DNA from: Lutraria lutraria
Lineage: Eukaryota > Mollusca > Bivalvia > Venerida > Mactridae
Length of the DNA: 64,000 bases
Direction: 5' to 3'
Assembly (NCBI GenBank): GCA_964023205.1
Contig: OZ026837.1
Span: 16,770,676 to 16,834,675 of the forward strand
Of this stretch, positions 12,166 to 24,034 are shown piece after piece. The notes under the pieces were generated by a model that was not told where the DNA came from, did not search any database, and worked only from the letters and a program-made list of their open reading frames with translations. The stretch's first letter is position 1, and every line of letters begins with the position of its first letter. Position numbers and translations under genes: made by a program.

Positions 12166-12509
12166 TTCAGACTCTTCCCCATTGTATGTCTGTTCCTTAC
12201 CAGTTTAGCATTGAACCATTTATACCGACATCTGTACCTGAACCTACCTTGTCCTCCACAAGTGACTGATACCTAGTGAATTTGTTTTTTCTCTTGCAGA
12301 GTTCGAACAAATTAAAAATCCAAAGCATTTGGCCATAACACTACCTGCTGAGCTAAGCAAACCAGTGTCTGTACTAAAGATGGTGAATTATTAGGCTACA
12401 TGTATTTTCATGTCGGTAAAACAAATTTATTTAACGTTATCTAGGCTACCGAGCGATTGGTGGATAATAGAACAAATTATCGTATATTAACATAAATAAT
12501 TATAAAAAA

Positions 12510-12680
12510 TCAACTTGTGAACAATGGCCACTCTTGTGAAAGACGAAATGCGGTCTTTATTAACAGGTGATTATTATTCTGAGGTATTTTTCTTATAAAT
12601 GATGAAAGTTCTTTTTAAAAGAGCGGCCTTTTTCACAGAGTGGCCTTTATTCAGAAATGGCCGATAACACAGGTTTAACG
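12510..12680. mobile_element. MITE of the 'gtcaaacctgtg' TIR family
   Basis: The left block is 'gtgaacaatggccactctt'. The right block is 'tggccgataacacaggttta'. The interior includes 'tctttattaacaggtga'. It is diverged but recognisable by the order of its words. Confidence 0.55.
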
Positions 12681-12973
12681 GTTCTAGTGAAATAGAAATC
12701 TGACTTTTTGAATAGATCGTGACATGTATTATAAAGTTCAGACATAAAACAAGTATTACATATAGCCACGAATATGACTGTATAACTCCAATCATCGCAA
12801 TTATACGCCACATAACTCGTGTGACATTGCTTCTGTATTGACAGGGTATATAATATACAGAGAGATTTTATCACGTATGGTCCCAGTTTGAAATAACCCT
12901 TTTCATGTTTACGCGTCATTTGCTTCAAACGTTCGCATACGTATACATATTCTATCAGTTTCAAATTTAATAT

Positions 12974-13136
12974 AGTCAAACCTGTGAACAAAGGCCACCC
13001 TTTGGAAAAAACAAAATGTGAGCTTTATTGACAAGTGACCTTTTTTCGGAGGTCATTTTGTTTTTAATTACCGATGACAGTTTCTAAAAATATGGCCTTA
13101 TTCGGAGGTGGCCACTAACACAGGTGTGCCTGTATT
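12974..13136. mobile_element. MITE of the 'gtcaaacctgtg' TIR family, well preserved
   Basis: Left 'agtcaaacctgtgaacaaag' and right 'gtggccactaacacaggtgt' form the imperfect TIR. The interior has 'ttgacaagtgacc' and 'cggaggtcattttgtt'. This is a good reference copy for the family. Confidence 0.7.
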
Positions 13137-13186
13137 TGAAAATTAATATAGTTTGTGATAAGCACCATCTGTCACATGTTTGTGCA

Positions 13187-13220
13187 ACCAGAGACGTATA
13201 TTGTATTATACGTCTCTGGT
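13187..13220. repeat. Near-perfect 14-bp hairpin
   Basis: Arm accagagacgtata, 6-bp spacer ttgtat, then tatacgtctctggt. It has no neighbouring gene end and is probably a collapsed TIR element. Confidence 0.6.
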
Positions 13221-13224
13221 GCAA

Positions 13225-15690
13225 TATTCTAATTATTATGTTACTGGTGGTAAGTTGCTTGGTATGTAGAATTGAAAATATTTACTGTAATCCTATTATA
13301 TAAAAGAGATATTATTTAACATGTATACCAAAATAAAACTTACTTATACTTGCTCAGTTGCTGATGCAGTGGGCCAAAACATTTTCGCTTTCTTAGCAAA
13401 GATCGACGGTTAGGCATACAAAATGTTTGTTTTTGACTACGTAATCCTTGAAAATACGGAAGGCAGGTAGGGGCATTTTTGTATTCTTGAAGGCACGCAG
13501 AAAGGTTAAACAGCGAGACAGTGAATGTGCCGCTCCCGTTGACTAGTAAAAACATGAGGGTCGAACAGAAGAACTTTGTAGGTCGGGATACCAGAAACAA
13601 ACAATTTAACACCTTAGTTGTGGCACTTAATAGTATAGCTTTTGTATGTATAAATGTTAATTTCGTAACCACATTTGTCAGACTCTCTGAAGCAAAGAAA
13701 AATTTCAACAAAAACGTTACACACATTAAGCAAATATAGATCATATTTGAGTCCTCAATGCAACTTTAATGTAAAGATTTGTTTTTGATATTCGACGTCA
13801 TTGCACATTAAAACTTATATGAGACATAAATCCTTGAAAGATCCGTCATGCATTCATTGGAATGTAAGGGATCTCGGACTGAGACAAAATATGATGCGTG
13901 ATTTAGCAGCTTATATATATATATGTATATATGTACATGTATGCAGTTCATGAAGGCAACGAGTCTTAAAAAAGGGGCAATACAGACAAAACAGGTGTCA
14001 GTTTATGTACATGAAGGACTTGTTTTTGAACTGCGTTCTAGTCTGCTGCTCATGAGTCGCAAATTGCGATCTGCGTTCCAATTTATAAATGCACCCTTTC
14101 TATATTTATCATTCTTATTCTACTACATAAAATTCATTTGTATTTATGAGAAAAACACCTACAATTTTGTTCAATAGAGCGAAACTATTTCTATCATTAT
14201 AACGCCTATGTTAAGGTATTTCTTTACTTCAAACCTGCTCATGCGTTAGGTTGTGTAATGCAAATAGTTACCTGATAGATATCTAACTTTATGATTATTA
14301 CATTCACTGCGTGATATACAGTAAAACCTGTTTTAGCGGCCACAAACAGGTTTGACTGTAAGTAAAAATGTAACTTTTTGTTTTTGACTCAATGTAACCG
14401 GTAATGGCAACTTGCCTCGTGTCTCTCAATAAAATACAGATTAATAAAGCGGCCCCTTCAAAACATAATTATTAGTCACTTTTTGGTGATTGTCTAAATT
14501 GATATCGATTTTCATGAATATTGTTTTTGTAAGTATTACTAGTAATTATGTTCAATGAATAAATCTACTGTCATTCTATGTCAAAATAATATTCGGTGTT
14601 TTTTCTCCATTTATCTATGATATGCATGTACATGTATAATAATAATGTATATAACATCGTATGAAAAATTAATTAAAACTTTCATTAAAGCAAGATGTGT
14701 TTTTTAAAAACACTATGCCCCATTCGGGTGACCTTGATCTTTGACCAACTGACCTTAAGATACACAAATCCCGTAGAGGTTGTCATGAGGTACCAACACA
14801 TCAAGTTTGGTGATAGTAGGTGGTAGCGTTTTGATTTTACAGGCACAAACAGACAGACAGGACAAAAACAATTTATCCACGATCTGACGATACGGGGGCA
14901 TAAAATAGAATCTATTTACCCTAACGTTTCGTCAAGGTACCATTATCACGATTCACACTTTTCCTGGCTTTAAATATTTTTAAAATGGAAGAAGATTAAC
15001 AATAGTCTCTTTATATAGTTTGATTTTATTGAATTATTCTTTATTGACGTTCATATAAAATAATACACGGTAATTGAAACCAATACACTTATTACAATAT
15101 TACATACAATAAGGCTATTACTATATGATTATCTATTCCTGAGGCTATAAGAGACTTGAGAACTGCCCCAGATCTCAAAAATCTCAATAATATTTTCAAT
15201 GATTTCTGGATGATCTGCCGCGACCGGAATTCGTGATCTGATATGACATGCGATCTAGTTACACTTTATATCTTTATTATAGCTTAGATGATTGAGTCTA
15301 AATAATTCAAAAATCCCCGTCCAATTCACAAACTAGAAATGTGCACGGAGGACACGAATGCCTCCGCTGAGGGCTAAGTCAAAAAGGGGCCATAACTCCT
15401 GTGAAAATGTTTGGATTTTAACAGAAATAAAAAACATGACCTTTATTATTATACACCTTCATGTACAATATCAAACCAATCAACGAAATATTTGAGTTAT
15501 CGCTCGGAAACCAAAATTTGAACGGACGAACGGGGGCTTAACATAGATGCTCTTTCAAGTTCGGTCTTCGTTTTTTAATATAAGTATGTAATGTTAACAA
15601 ATACTTTAGGACACTTAAAATTAATCTAACATTTTAGGACGTACAGCATAGAACCGGTTTTACTACGCTTTTAAAATACAGTTAATAATT
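13225..15690. other. AT-rich spacer between the claudin-like paralogs, repeats only
   Basis: No supported gene. Contents include a solo TIR pair of the 'gtcaaacctgtg' family at 14319-14362 and a dispersed repeat with 'gaggttgtcatgaggtacca' and 'cacaaacagacagacaggac' at 14720-14905, related to 42225-42365. Open frames near 13340-13744 and 13923-14177 are AT-rich and lack coding features. Confidence 0.35.
14319..14362. mobile_element. Collapsed MITE: TIR ends only
   Basis: 'acagtaaaacctgttttagc' is followed directly by 'ggccacaaacaggtttgact'. The two TIR ends of the 11-member family are joined with the interior missing, consistent with internal deletion. Confidence 0.6.
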
Positions 15691-15696
15691 CAAACA

Positions 15697-15702
15697 TTTA
15701 TT
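15697..15702 (-). terminator. Candidate polyadenylation signal of claudin-like paralog 2
   Basis: AATAAA on the minus strand, 82 bases downstream of the TAA stop at 15784-15786. This is the first canonical signal after the stop. Confidence 0.45.
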
Positions 15703-15783
15703 TATAATTTAACTTCTGTTGAGTTTCGTTCTTAGAAAAATAGTGATCTTTAATTTTTGTAAAACCTGGTTTAAAGATTTCGT

Positions 15784-17658
15784 TTATCGACGGTATGAGT
15801 ACTGCCTAGGCTCAGAATAATCCGGTCTACTTGATCGATAATCGTAGTACATCGGCCTGCTGCTTGATCGATATTCGGTGTATGCTGGTCGGCTGTACGA
15901 AGTATACTCGGGACGGATAGTGTACGGGGCATCATATTCTTGACGCGAGTACCGGGCAGGCTCATAGGATGGTTCATGGTACTCACGGCGCGTGCGGTGA
16001 CTTTCGTACATCGGTGCTGGGGCTGCATATCTCTCTTCCGGTTCAACGTAAATCTCACGTTTACGACTGGCATAACGTATACGATCGTCCCGGTAGCGTC
16101 TGCGGGTCATACATATATCCCAAATCAATAACGGCAGACATACGAGGAAAATCAGAACAGCAGCTACCACACAGAGTATGAACGAGTAACCAAATTTTAA
16201 GTCAGTAGCAAGGTCCATCAGTTCGTCCGTCTCGACACCATAGATTATCACAGCAATTATTATGCAAATGCCTGAAACAATATAGAAATAAATTAATGTA
16301 CATGTGCACGTTTTTATGTACAAAACAAACAGAGAGGGAAAAGGGGAAAAGGGGACAGGGTTATGGAACAGTTATGTTTACAGATATTTAACAAGCAAAG
16401 TAGATGATTCGCTGAACTCCTTTTCTGAACATACATAATCTTACTCAGTGGGAGGTACATTTGTACGATTCTTTCTCAAATAGTTTCGTACTTGATTATG
16501 ACATTTCTGTAGGAAACTCTGAGTTTGGTGCCAAACAGAAAGGGACGTTTGTGTATTTCTCTGACATTTAATCATTAATTTGAATACACGTTACATAATG
16601 ATTTAGATGTACATTGTTTTACTAAAGGTATATTTAAGAGTTTGTGAATGTTCTACACGTAGGCACTCAACTTGTTGTTAAGACTCGATTCTGCATTATG
16701 TATCTTTTTTAAACGCAAAGTGGTATTAGTTCCAGTACATATAATCAGCGATAAGAACATATTGGTACCAATTTTGATGCCCACCAAATGTTGTATTTAT
16801 TTGATTTTTTAGAATCACCAATACTGGTGAATCTTCTCTTTTTTCTTGTGAAATCAAATCCGCACGAATTTAAATGCAGAGATAAGGCTTTTTCAAATAT
16901 CAAAATCCACGGACTTTGAGCCCATGAAATAGCCATTTTAGTACAAACCACGTCAATTGAGCCCAACGAAAATGAATGAAAATACAGTAAATTATGTCGA
17001 TCAGCGTTAAATTACCTGCCATGACCAACATGAAGATGTTGAGCAGCTTCAAGCTACGTCTCTGTTTGGTACATAGCAACACAAACGTTATAAGCATGGA
17101 TGCAAATAACGCCAACAATCCTATGATGACGAGTGCTTGCGTTGCCTTGAGCCAGTCTGGAAAATAAATCTGGTAAATTGACTGGTTTTCAAGTTTTATA
17201 ATTATTTCGATTTTTTGTTTATATGAACTCAAAGTGTACAATTTTGAAATGCAGTCTTTAATTACCACAACACCTGCTTCTGGGTTCCAGATATGTTAGT
17301 GATTTAGTTTTAACGCCGTATTTAATTATATAACGAAATAAATCACGTGAGACAATGATATTAATATTCTTGCAATGAATACGATTAAGTGAAACAAACT
17401 CAAAGTATAAAAGTATGTAAAGAACGCACCTGGGTTATCAGAAGAGACAACATCTTGGCAAGTTGTGTCAAGGTTGTCCACGCGCGCACAAACTTGCCAT
17501 AAACCTGAATCCAGCGAGCCCGATACAGTTGCTGTTGGTTCAGTTTCGAGGGTTGTCCAATTGGGAGTAGCTAATCCCACCACGTATAACACAAACACTA
17601 TGAACAAAAACACGGCCGCCACTTTCAATACAATGCTTGATAACCAACAGCTCGCCAT
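15784..17658 (-). CDS. Claudin/PMP22-superfamily four-transmembrane protein, paralog 2 (3 exons)
   Basis: Exons are 17430-17658, 17016-17156 and 15784-16271, giving 285 residues. Introns are GT-AG and phase 1, as in paralog 1, and exon 2 is again exactly 141 bp. It starts MASCWLSSIVLK with TM1 (VAAVFLFIVFVLYVVGLA). The first loop has NW, GLWQVC and a second Cys (DTTCQDV), the claudin/PMP22 signature. Exon 2 (DWLKATQALVIIG) aligns with paralog 1 (DWFKAVQALMSLA). TM3 spans the exon 2-3 junction and TM4 ends in LLIWDI. The cytoplasmic tail of roughly 110 residues is rich in Tyr, Arg, Ser and Pro, with repeated SYSRP, EYRSSSRP and DYRSSRP-like words. Such a tail could be a phosphorylation or scaffold-binding region (inference). 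A truncated MITE ends 27 bases from the exon 2 donor. Confidence 0.88.
16880..16990. mobile_element. Truncated 'cgtggattt' bivalve MITE next to exon 2
   Basis: 'caaaatccacggactttgag' through 'aaaatgaatgaaaatacagt' matches the right half of the full element at 47385-47575. It lies in intron 2 of claudin-like paralog 2, immediately beside the exon 2 donor. Confidence 0.65.
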
Positions 17659-18305
17659 TATCCAAGTTTTATGATGTTCTATTTATATTAACCAAAAAAA
17701 AATATATATCCGAAAAACAATTTTCAGGTGATGTCCTTATTTGAATTCCGTTGAAATTATTTACAAAGTTTAGGCCCAAAGTCGCCGGCACATTTGGCAA
17801 TTACTCAGAATTTCGAAAACACCTGTTTGACTGTTACCCGACCATACCCGCATACTCACATTGAAAGAAGAACGCGTTTTGCTAGTCGATGAAGCTTACA
17901 CTATAAAGTGCGTGATGCGTGACAAAATAACTATGTGTGATGAATTCAGGGTATATTCATTTTGCCTACATAGTTTTTTTCCTTTGTATCATGTGACCAA
18001 AAAAGCGTCGTGTACATGTAGACTATTACCCGGCCGATCCTTTACATGCGCACATAGGCTTCGACTTTAAGGTTTCCTACAGCGAAAATCTAAGTACGAA
18101 ACTATTTTAGGACGAACTGTAGCTCAAAACTAATACAGGTGAGTTTTAAAAATCGAATAAATATTTTTCGACCTATAGCTACCTCATATTTTTGTGCAGT
18201 GACCGTAACAGGATTCTTTTAACTGTACTAAACATAAGGCGCTGACATTATCCATTGATAAACTGATCATACGTTAGGAATGTTAATGAAAACATCGGGT
18301 ATCTT
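17659..18305. other. 5' flank of claudin-like paralog 2
   Basis: This is likely to contain the promoter of the minus-strand gene starting at 17658. It is AT-rich and no definite core promoter element is called. No coding sequence is supported. Confidence 0.3.
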
Positions 18306-18806
18306 TATAAGCTGCTTTCATGAACATAGGCACTCGATTCCGTGATTTTTATACGTTTACAGACGTTATTTTACAATTTCACCCATCAAACAACCCAAAC
18401 CTGTCGAAAGAAAAATCTTCATTTTTCCCTTATTGAGTGTATAAAATACACTCGCCATCTTTTCGATTTACGGTAGTGACGAAAATTAGCGTGAGCCCCG
18501 GCTTTCCTTCTAATCTGCACGTGCTTTCCGGGAACCTTGCTTTCGTTGTAGTGTTCCCCAACTTTAAACGTTTTGACAGCTTTTACAAGGAAAGCAGGGA
18601 CCCACGCCTATTTTCGTGATTACCGTCAATCGAAAAGATGGCGAGTTCACAACCATGGAGTATTTCATACACTCAATAAGGGAAAAAATGAAGATTTTTC
18701 TTTCGACAGGTTTGCGTTGTTTGATGGGTGAAATTGAAAATAACGTGTGTAAACGTATAAAAATCACGAAATCGAGTGCCTATGTTCATGAGTAGTATTT
18801 ATATAA
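18306..18806. repeat. Long inverted repeat (foldback), about 500 bp
   Basis: The left arm (about 18306-18512) is mirrored by the right arm (about 18586-18806). Paired words include 'catgaacataggcactcgat' with 'atcgagtgcctatgttcatg', 'atttcacccatcaaacaac' with 'gtttgatgggtgaaat', and 'cgccatcttttcgat' with 'atcgaaaagatggcg'. The loop is about 75 bp. It abuts the 28-bp minisatellite and may be a palindromic MITE. Open frames here are by-products of the palindrome. Confidence 0.8.
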
Positions 18807-18826
18807 GGCTTGAAATGGTGTACGTA

Positions 18827-21800
18827 GTTTAGCTGTGGAGGAGCACGTGACCTGTTTAGCTGTGTAGGAGCACGTGACTTGTTTTAGCTGTGTAGGAGCA
18901 CGTGACCTGTTTAGCTGTGTAGGAGCACGTGACCTGTTTTAGCTGTGTAGGAGCATGTGACCTGTTTTAGCTGTGGAGGAGCATATGACCTGTTTTAGCT
19001 GTGTAGGAGCACGTGACCTGTTTAAGATGTGGAGGAGCATATGACCTGTTTTAGCTGTGTAGGAGCACGTGACCTGTTTTAGCTGTGTAGGAGCATGTGA
19101 CCTGTTTTAGCTGTGTAGGAGCACGTGACCTATTTTAGCTGTGTAGAAGCACGTGACTTGTTTCAGCTGTGTAGGATCACGTGATTTGTTTTAGCTGTGT
19201 AGGAGCACGTGACCTATTTTAGCTGTGTAGGAGCATGTGACCTGTTTTAGCTGTGTAGGAGCACGTGACATATTTTAGCTGTGTAGGAGCACGTGACTTG
19301 TTTTAGCTGTGTAGGAGCACGTGACTTGTTTTAGCTGTGTAGGAGCACGTGACCTATTTTAGCTGTGTAGGAGCATGTGACCTGTTTTAGCTGTGTAGGA
19401 GTACGTGACCTATTTTAGCTGTGTAGGAGCACGTGACTTGTTTTAGCTGTGTAGGAGCACGTGACTTGTTTTAGCTGTGTAGGAGCACGTGACCTGTTTT
19501 AGCTGTGTAGCAGCATGTGACCTGTTTTAGCTGTGTAGGAGCACGTGACCTATTTTAGCTGTGTAGGAGCACGTGACCTATTTTAGCTGTGTAGGAGCAC
19601 GTGACCTATTTTAGCTGTGGAGGAGCATGTGACCTGTTTTAGCTGTGTAGGAGCACGTGACCTGTTTTAGCTGTGTAGGAGCACGTGACCTGTTTTAGCT
19701 GTGTAGGAGCACGTGACCTATTTTGGCTGTGTAGGAGCACGTGACTTGTTTTAGCTGTGTAGGAGCATGTGACCTATTTTAGCTGTGTAGGAGCACGTGA
19801 CCTGTTTTAGCTGTGTAGGAGCATGTGACCTGTTTTAGCTGTGTAGGAGCACGTGACCTATTTAGCTGTGTAGGAGCACGTGACTTGTTTTAGCTGTGTA
19901 GGAGCACGTGACCTGTTTTAGCTGTGTAGGAGCACGTGACTTATTTAGCTGTGTAGGAGCACGTGACTTGTTTTAGCTGTGTAGGAGCACGTGACTTGTT
20001 TTAGCTGTGTAGGAGCACGTGACCTGTTTTAGCTGTGTAGGAGCATGTGACCTGTTTTAGCTGTGTAGGAGCACGTGACCTATTTTAGCTGTGTAGGAGC
20101 ACGTGACCTATTTTAGCTGTGTAGGAGCACGTGACCTATTTTAGCTGTGTAGGAGCATGTGACCTGTTTTAGCTGTGGAGGAGCATATGACCTGTTTTAG
20201 CTGTGTAGGAGCACGTGACCTGTTTTAGCTGTGTAGGAGCACGTGACCTATTTTAGCTGTGGAGGAGCACGTGACTTGTTTTAGCTGTGTAGGAGCATGT
20301 GACCTATTTTAGCTGTGTAGGAGCACGTGACCTATTTTAGCTGTGTAGTTGCACGTGACTTGTTTTAGCTGTGTAGGAGCACGTGACATATTTTAGCTGT
20401 GTAGGAGCACGTGACCTATTTTAGCTGTGTAGGAGCACGTGACCTATTTTAGCTGTGTAGGAGCATGTGACCTGTTTTAGCTGTGGAGGAGCATATGACC
20501 TGTTTTAGCTGTGTAGGAGCACGTGACCTGTTTTAGCTGTGTAGGAGCACGTGACCTGTTTTAGCTGTGTAGGAGCATGTGACCTGTTTTAGCTGTGGAG
20601 GAGCATGTGACCTGTTTTAGCTGTGTAGGAGCACGTGACATATTTTAGCTGTGTAGGAGCACGTGACTTGTTTTAGCTGTGTAGGAGCACGTGACTTGTT
20701 TTAGCTGTGTAGGAGCACGTGACCTATTTTAGCTGTGTAGGAGCATGTGACCTGTTTTAGCTATGTAGGAGCACGTGACCTATTTTAGCTGTGTAGGAGC
20801 ACGTGACTTGTTTTAGCTGTGTAGGAGCACGTGACCTGTTTTAGCTGTGTAGGAGCACGTGACCTATTTTAGCTGTGTAGGAGCACGTGACATATTTTAG
20901 CTGTGGAGGAGCATGTGACCTGTTTTAGCTGTGGAGGAGCATATGACCTATTTTAGCTGTGTAGGAGCACGTGACTTGTTTTAGCTGTGTAGGAGCACGT
21001 GACCTGTTTTAGCTGTGTAGGAGCACGTGACCTATTTTAGCTGTGTAGGAGCACGTGACATATTTTAGCTGTGGAGGAGCATGTGACCTGTTTTAGCTGT
21101 GTAGGAGCACGTGACCTGTTTTAGTTGTGTAGGAGCACGTGACCTGTTTTAGCTGTGTAGGAGCACGTGACCTATTTTAGCTGTGTAGGAGCACGTGACT
21201 TGTTTTAGCTGTGTAGGAGCATGTGACCTATTTTAGCTGTGTAGGAGCACGTAAGCTATTTTAGCTCTGTAGGAGCACGTGAACTATTTTAGCTGTGCAG
21301 GAGCATGTGACCTGTTTTAGCTGTGTAGGAGCACGTGACCTGTTTTAGCTGTGTAGCAGCACGTGACCTGTTTTAGCTGTGTAGGAGCACGTGACTTGTT
21401 TTAGCTGTGTAGGAGCACATGACTTGTTTTAGCTGTGTAGGAGCACGTGACCTATTTTAGCTGTGTAGGAGCACGTGACCTATTTCAGCTGTGTAGGAGC
21501 ACGTGACCTGTTTTAGCTGTGTAGGAGCACGTGACATATTTTAGCTGTGGAGGAGCATGTGACCTGTTTTAGCTGTGTAGGAGCACGTGACCTGTTTTAG
21601 CTGTGTAGGAGCATGTGACCTGTTTTAGCTGTGTAGGAGCACGTGACTTGTTTTAGCTGTGTAGGAGCACGTGACTTGTTTTAGCTGTGTAGGAGCACGT
21701 GACCTATTTTAGCTGTGTAGGAGCATGTGACCTGTTTTAGCTGTGGAGGAGCATATGACCTGTTTTAGCTGTGTAGGAGCACGTGACCTGTTTTAGCTGT

Positions 21801-24034
21801 GTAGGAGCACGTGACCTGTTTGAGCTGTGTAGGAGCATGTGACCTGTTTTAGCTGTGGAGGAGCATATGACCTGTTTTAGCTGTGTAGGAGCACGTGACC
21901 TGTTTTAGCTGTGTAGGAGCACGTGACCTATTTTAGCTGTGTAGGAGCACGTGACTTGTTTTAGCTGTGTAGGAGCATGTGACCTATTTTAGCTGTGTAG
22001 GAGCACGTGACCTATTTTAGCTGTGTAGGAGCACGTGACTTGTTTTAGCTGTGTAGGAGCACGTGACCTGTTTTAGCTGTGTAGGAGCACGTGACATATT
22101 TTAGCTGTGGAGGAGCATGTGACCTGTTTTAGCTGTGTAGGAGCACGTGACCTGTTTTAGCTGTGTAGCAGCACGTGACCTGTTTTAGCTGTGTAGGAGC
22201 ACGTGACTTGTTTTAGCTGTGTAGGAGCACGTGACTTGTTTTAGCTGTGTAGGAGCACGTGACCTATTTTAGCTGTGTAGGAGCATGTGACCTGTTTTAG
22301 CTGTGGAGGAGCATATGACCTCTTTTAGCTGTGTAGGAGCACGTGACCTGTTTTAGCTGTGTAGGAGCACGGGACCTGTTTTAGCTGTGTAGGAGCATGT
22401 GACCTGTTTTAGCTGTGGAGGAGCATATGACCTGTTTTAGCTGTGTAGGAGCACGTGACCTGTTTTAGCTGTGGAGGAGCATGTGACTTGTTTTAGCTGT
22501 GGAGGAGCATATGACCTGTTTTGGCTGTGTAGGAGCATGTGACCTGTTTAAGCTGTGGAGGAGCACGTGACCTGTTTTAGCTGTGTAGGAGCATGTGACC
22601 TGTTTTAGCTGTGTAGGAGCACGTGACCTGTTTTAGCTGTGGAGGAGCATATGACCTGTTTTAGCTGTGTAGGAGCACGTGACCTGTTTTAGCTGTGGAG
22701 GAGCATGTGACCTGTTTTAGCTGTGGAGGAGCATATGACCTGTTTAAGCTGTGTAGGAGCATGTGACCTGTTTTAGCTGTGTAGGAGCATGTGACCTGTT
22801 TTAGCTGTGTAGGAGCACGTGACCTGTTTTAGCTGTGTAGGAGCACGTGACCTGTTTTAGCTGTGGAGGAGCATGTGACCTGTTTTAGCTGTGTAGGAGC
22901 ACGTGACCTGTTTTAGCTGTGTAGGAGCACGTGACTTGTTTTAGCTGTGTAGGAGTACGTGACTTGTTTTAGCTGTGTAGGAGCACGTGACCTATTTTAG
23001 CTGTGTAGGAGCACGTGACCTATTTTAGCTGTGTAGGAGCATGTGACCTATTTTAGCTGTGTAGGAGCACGTGACCTATTTTAGCTGTGTAGGAGCACGT
23101 GACTTGTTTTAGCTGTGTAGGAGCATGTGACCTATTTTAGCTGTGTAGGAGCACGTGACCTATTTTAGCTGTGTAGGAGCACGTGACCTATTTTAGCTGT
23201 GTAGGAGCACGTGACCTGTTTTAGCTGTGTAGGAGCACGTGACCTGTTTTAGCTGTGGAGGAGCATATGACCTGTTTTAGCTGTGTAGGAGCACGTGACC
23301 TGTTTTAGCTGTGGAGGAGCATGTGACCTGTTTTAGCTGTGGAGGAGCATATGACCTGTTTAAGCTGTGTAGGAGCATGTGACCTGTTTTAGCTGTGTAG
23401 GAGCATGTGACCTGTTTTAGCTGTGTAGGAGCACGTGACCTGTTTTAGCTGTGTAGGAGCACGTGACCTGTTTTAGCTGTGGAGGAGCATGTGACCTGTT
23501 TTAGCTGTGTAGGAGCACGTGACCTGTTTTAGCTGTGTAGGAGCACGTGACTTGTTTTAGCTGTGTAGGAGTACGTGACTTGTTTTAGCTGTGTAGGAGC
23601 ACGTGACCTATTTTAGCTGTGTAGGAGCACGTGACCTATTTTAGCTGTGTAGGAGCATGTGACCTATTTTAGCTGTGTAGGAGCACGTGACCTATTTTAG
23701 CTGTGTAGGAGCACGTGACTTGTTTTAGCTGTGTAGGAGCATGTGACCTATTTTAGCTGTGTAGGAGCACGTGACCTATTTTAGCTGTGTAGGAGCACGT
23801 GACCTATTTTAGCTGTGTTCCTAGGAGCACGTGACTTGTTTTAGCTGTGTAGGAGCATGTGACCTATTTTAGCTGTGTAGGAGCACGTGACCTATTTTAG
23901 CTGTGTAGGAGCACGTGACTTGTTTTAGCTGTGTAGGAGCACGTGACCTATTTTAGCTGTGTAGGTGCACGTGACCTATTTTAGCTGTGTAGGAGCACGT
24001 GACCTACTTTAGCTGTGTAGGAGCACGTGACTTA
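18827..24034. repeat. Minisatellite, 28-bp unit, ~185 copies, each with an E-box core
   Basis: The unit is 'agctgtgtaggagcacgtga' followed by 'cctgtttt'. The middle hexamer is CACGTG in most copies, CATGTG in many and CATATG in some, all of which keep CANNTG. Other common variants are tgtgga for tgtgta, and cttg or ccta for cctg. A few units are 27 bp (three T's), and one has a 3-bp insertion at about 23819. Segments are duplicated at larger scale with offsets of 616 bp (22 units) and 812 bp (29 units). The unit length is not a multiple of three and there is no long frame. The array ends at 'gcacgtgacttagcatcaat'. Confidence 0.97.

Noticed and set aside
13340..13744. 134-codon minus-strand open frame
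   Set aside because: AT-rich, no domain or signal, overlaps a dispersed repeat, and a plus-strand frame is open over the same bases.
15771..16131. Open frames overlapping claudin-like paralog 2 exon 3 in other frames
   Set aside because: They shadow a coding exon with clear transmembrane and tail features.
18827..24034. CRISPR array
   Set aside because: Units are contiguous with no unique spacers and the sequence is eukaryotic; it is a minisatellite.
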